DNA of 14,401 nt from positions 371 through 14,771 of the forward strand of contig DYBS01000026.1 of NCBI GenBank assembly GCA_019418525.1, read 5' to 3'. Source of the stretch: Clostridiales bacterium. GTDB taxonomy: Bacteria; Bacillota; Clostridia; Oscillospirales; Oscillospiraceae. Positions 13,935 through 14,401 of the stretch are shown piece after piece. Under the pieces are notes generated by a model that worked only from the letters and a program-made list of their open reading frames with translations, made no database searches and had not been told where the DNA came from. Positions within the stretch are counted from its first letter, which is position 1; each line of letters starts with the position of its first letter. The position numbers were made by a program, and so were the translations under genes.

Positions 13935-14006
13935 AAAACAGGGGGCGTATATTTGGCGAAAAAGCCCAAGGAATCCCCGGAGGCGCCGGGCCCCCTCCCC
14001 TGTTTT
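13935..14006 (+). promoter_or_regulatory. Inverted-repeat leader of the LysR-type gene
   Basis: AAAACAGGGG (13935-13944), at the predicted transcript start, is exactly complementary to CCCCTGTTTT (13997-14006). The 52 bases between contain a smaller hairpin, CCCGG-AGGCG-CCGGG (13976-13990). The outer stem ends in four T residues, so the transcript 5' end could fold into a branched structure or a weak attenuator. I cannot match it to a named riboswitch class. The function is inferred only from the pairing. Confidence 0.4.
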
Positions 14007-14041
14007 CCCGCTGGGGCGGAGCTCTCCGGCGGACAGTCGAT

Positions 14042-14056
14042 ATAGCCATAGGTTAT
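14042..14056 (+). promoter_or_regulatory. LysR-type operator (T-N11-A dyad)
   Basis: The sequence TATAGCCATAGGTTATA (14041-14057) is an inverted repeat with one mismatch per arm. Its core, ATA-N9-TAT, satisfies the T-N11-A rule for LysR-type regulator binding sites. It lies just upstream of the AGGAGG (14061-14066) of the LysR gene, a position suited to autoregulation. The 7-mer ATAGCCA recurs on the - strand at 13841-13847, in the start region of the divergent operon. Confidence 0.5.
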
Positions 14057-14071
14057 AAGCAGGAGGCCGCC

Positions 14072-14401
14072 ATGAACATCCCCCAGATCCGCTATTTCGT
14101 CACCGCCGCCCAGCTGCAGAACCTCTCCAAGGCGGCCGATTCCCTCCATCTGAGCCAGCCCTCCCTATCCAAGAGCATCTCCAAGCTGGAGGAGGAGCTG
14201 GGCACCCCCCTCTTCGAGCGGCGGGGAAAGCGGGTGGTCCTCAATGAGGCGGGGGAGCGCTTCCTCACCAGCGCCCGGGCCATGCTGCGCACCTTGGACG
14301 ACACCCTGCTGGACCTGAGCGAGCTCTCCGCTGGAGACGCCGCCCGGCTGACCGTAGGCCTCTTCGAGTCGGACCACCTGCTCTCCGACTGTCTGGTGTC
14401 C
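14072..14401 (+). CDS. LysR-family transcriptional regulator (3' partial)
   Basis: The first 110 residues are visible and the gene runs off the window. The N-terminus, MNIPQIRYFVTAAQLQNLSKAADSLH and onward, is the LysR winged helix-turn-helix, with LSKAADSLHLSQPSLSKSI (18-36) as helix-turn-helix and LGTPLFERRGKRVVLNEAG as the wing and following segment. The linker helix follows, and LTVGLFESD begins the effector-binding domain. The ATG at 14072 has AGGAGG 5 bases upstream. It is divergent from the aldehyde oxidoreductase operon across 287 bases, the classic arrangement for a LysR activator of the neighbouring operon, so that operon is the likely target. The ligand, perhaps an aldehyde or acid, is unknown because that domain is cut off. 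Confidence 0.93.
   Translation, partial: MNIPQIRYFVTAAQLQNLSKAADSLHLSQPSLSKSISKLEEELGTPLFERRGKRVVLNEAGERFLTSARAMLRTLDDTLLDLSELSAGDAARLTVGLFESDHLLSDCLVS

Noticed and set aside
11517..14045. 842-residue open frame antisense to the aldehyde oxidoreductase and ferredoxin genes
   Set aside because: The product is Gly/Ala/His/Val-rich without a recognisable domain, while the opposite strand encodes complete enzymes with all their cluster ligands.

Overview
The window comes from a GC-rich, low-intergenic bacterial chromosome. Strong AGGAGG-type ribosome sites, a fragment of a sporulation-type polysaccharide deacetylase, and a tungsten aldehyde oxidoreductase cluster with Nuo-like subunits suggest an anaerobic Clostridia-type Firmicute, perhaps a gut Oscillospirales member. 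That placement is inference from gene content and composition; no marker gene is present.

Left half (1-7689, + strand): one tightly packed operon of at least eight genes, most of them overlapping or a few bases apart, encoding a type III CRISPR module that looks III-D-like. In order: the end of a helical protein cut by the window edge; a fused double Cas7 (RAMP) protein; a small Csx19/TIGR03984-like protein; a 605-aa RAMP protein of the TIGR03986 type; a CARF-HEPN ribonuclease of the TM1812/Csx type; a 208-aa CARF-like protein with no visible effector domain; a sigma-70-like protein; and Cas6, which begins at TTG. Cas10, cas1 and cas2 are not in the window and may lie upstream. The sigma-like gene beside a stand-alone CARF-like gene is the least expected part, and suggests that target recognition could drive a transcriptional output as well as RNA cleavage.

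Junction (7690-8177): 17 bases after cas6 comes a 36-base sequence with the ends and size of a CRISPR repeat, in a single copy. A polysaccharide deacetylase (PdaB-like) remnant on the - strand begins almost exactly where this element ends and lacks both its ends. A strong - strand terminator follows. This looks like a rearrangement scar at the edge of the CRISPR island.

Right half (8178-13784, - strand): a six-gene operon, transcribed right to left. It encodes a four-cluster ferredoxin subunit, a tungsten/molybdenum aldehyde ferredoxin oxidoreductase, a MoaD/ThiS-type sulfur carrier, and NuoE-, NuoF- and truncated NuoG-like subunits. This matches the WorABCSL type of electron-bifurcating aldehyde oxidoreductase: aldehyde oxidation would feed both NAD+ and ferredoxin, and the sulfur carrier would serve pterin cofactor synthesis.

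Right edge (13785-14401): a divergent promoter region with recognisable -35/-10 elements on both strands and a LysR-type operator motif, then the first 110 residues of a LysR-family regulator on the + strand, probably the regulator of the aldehyde oxidoreductase operon.
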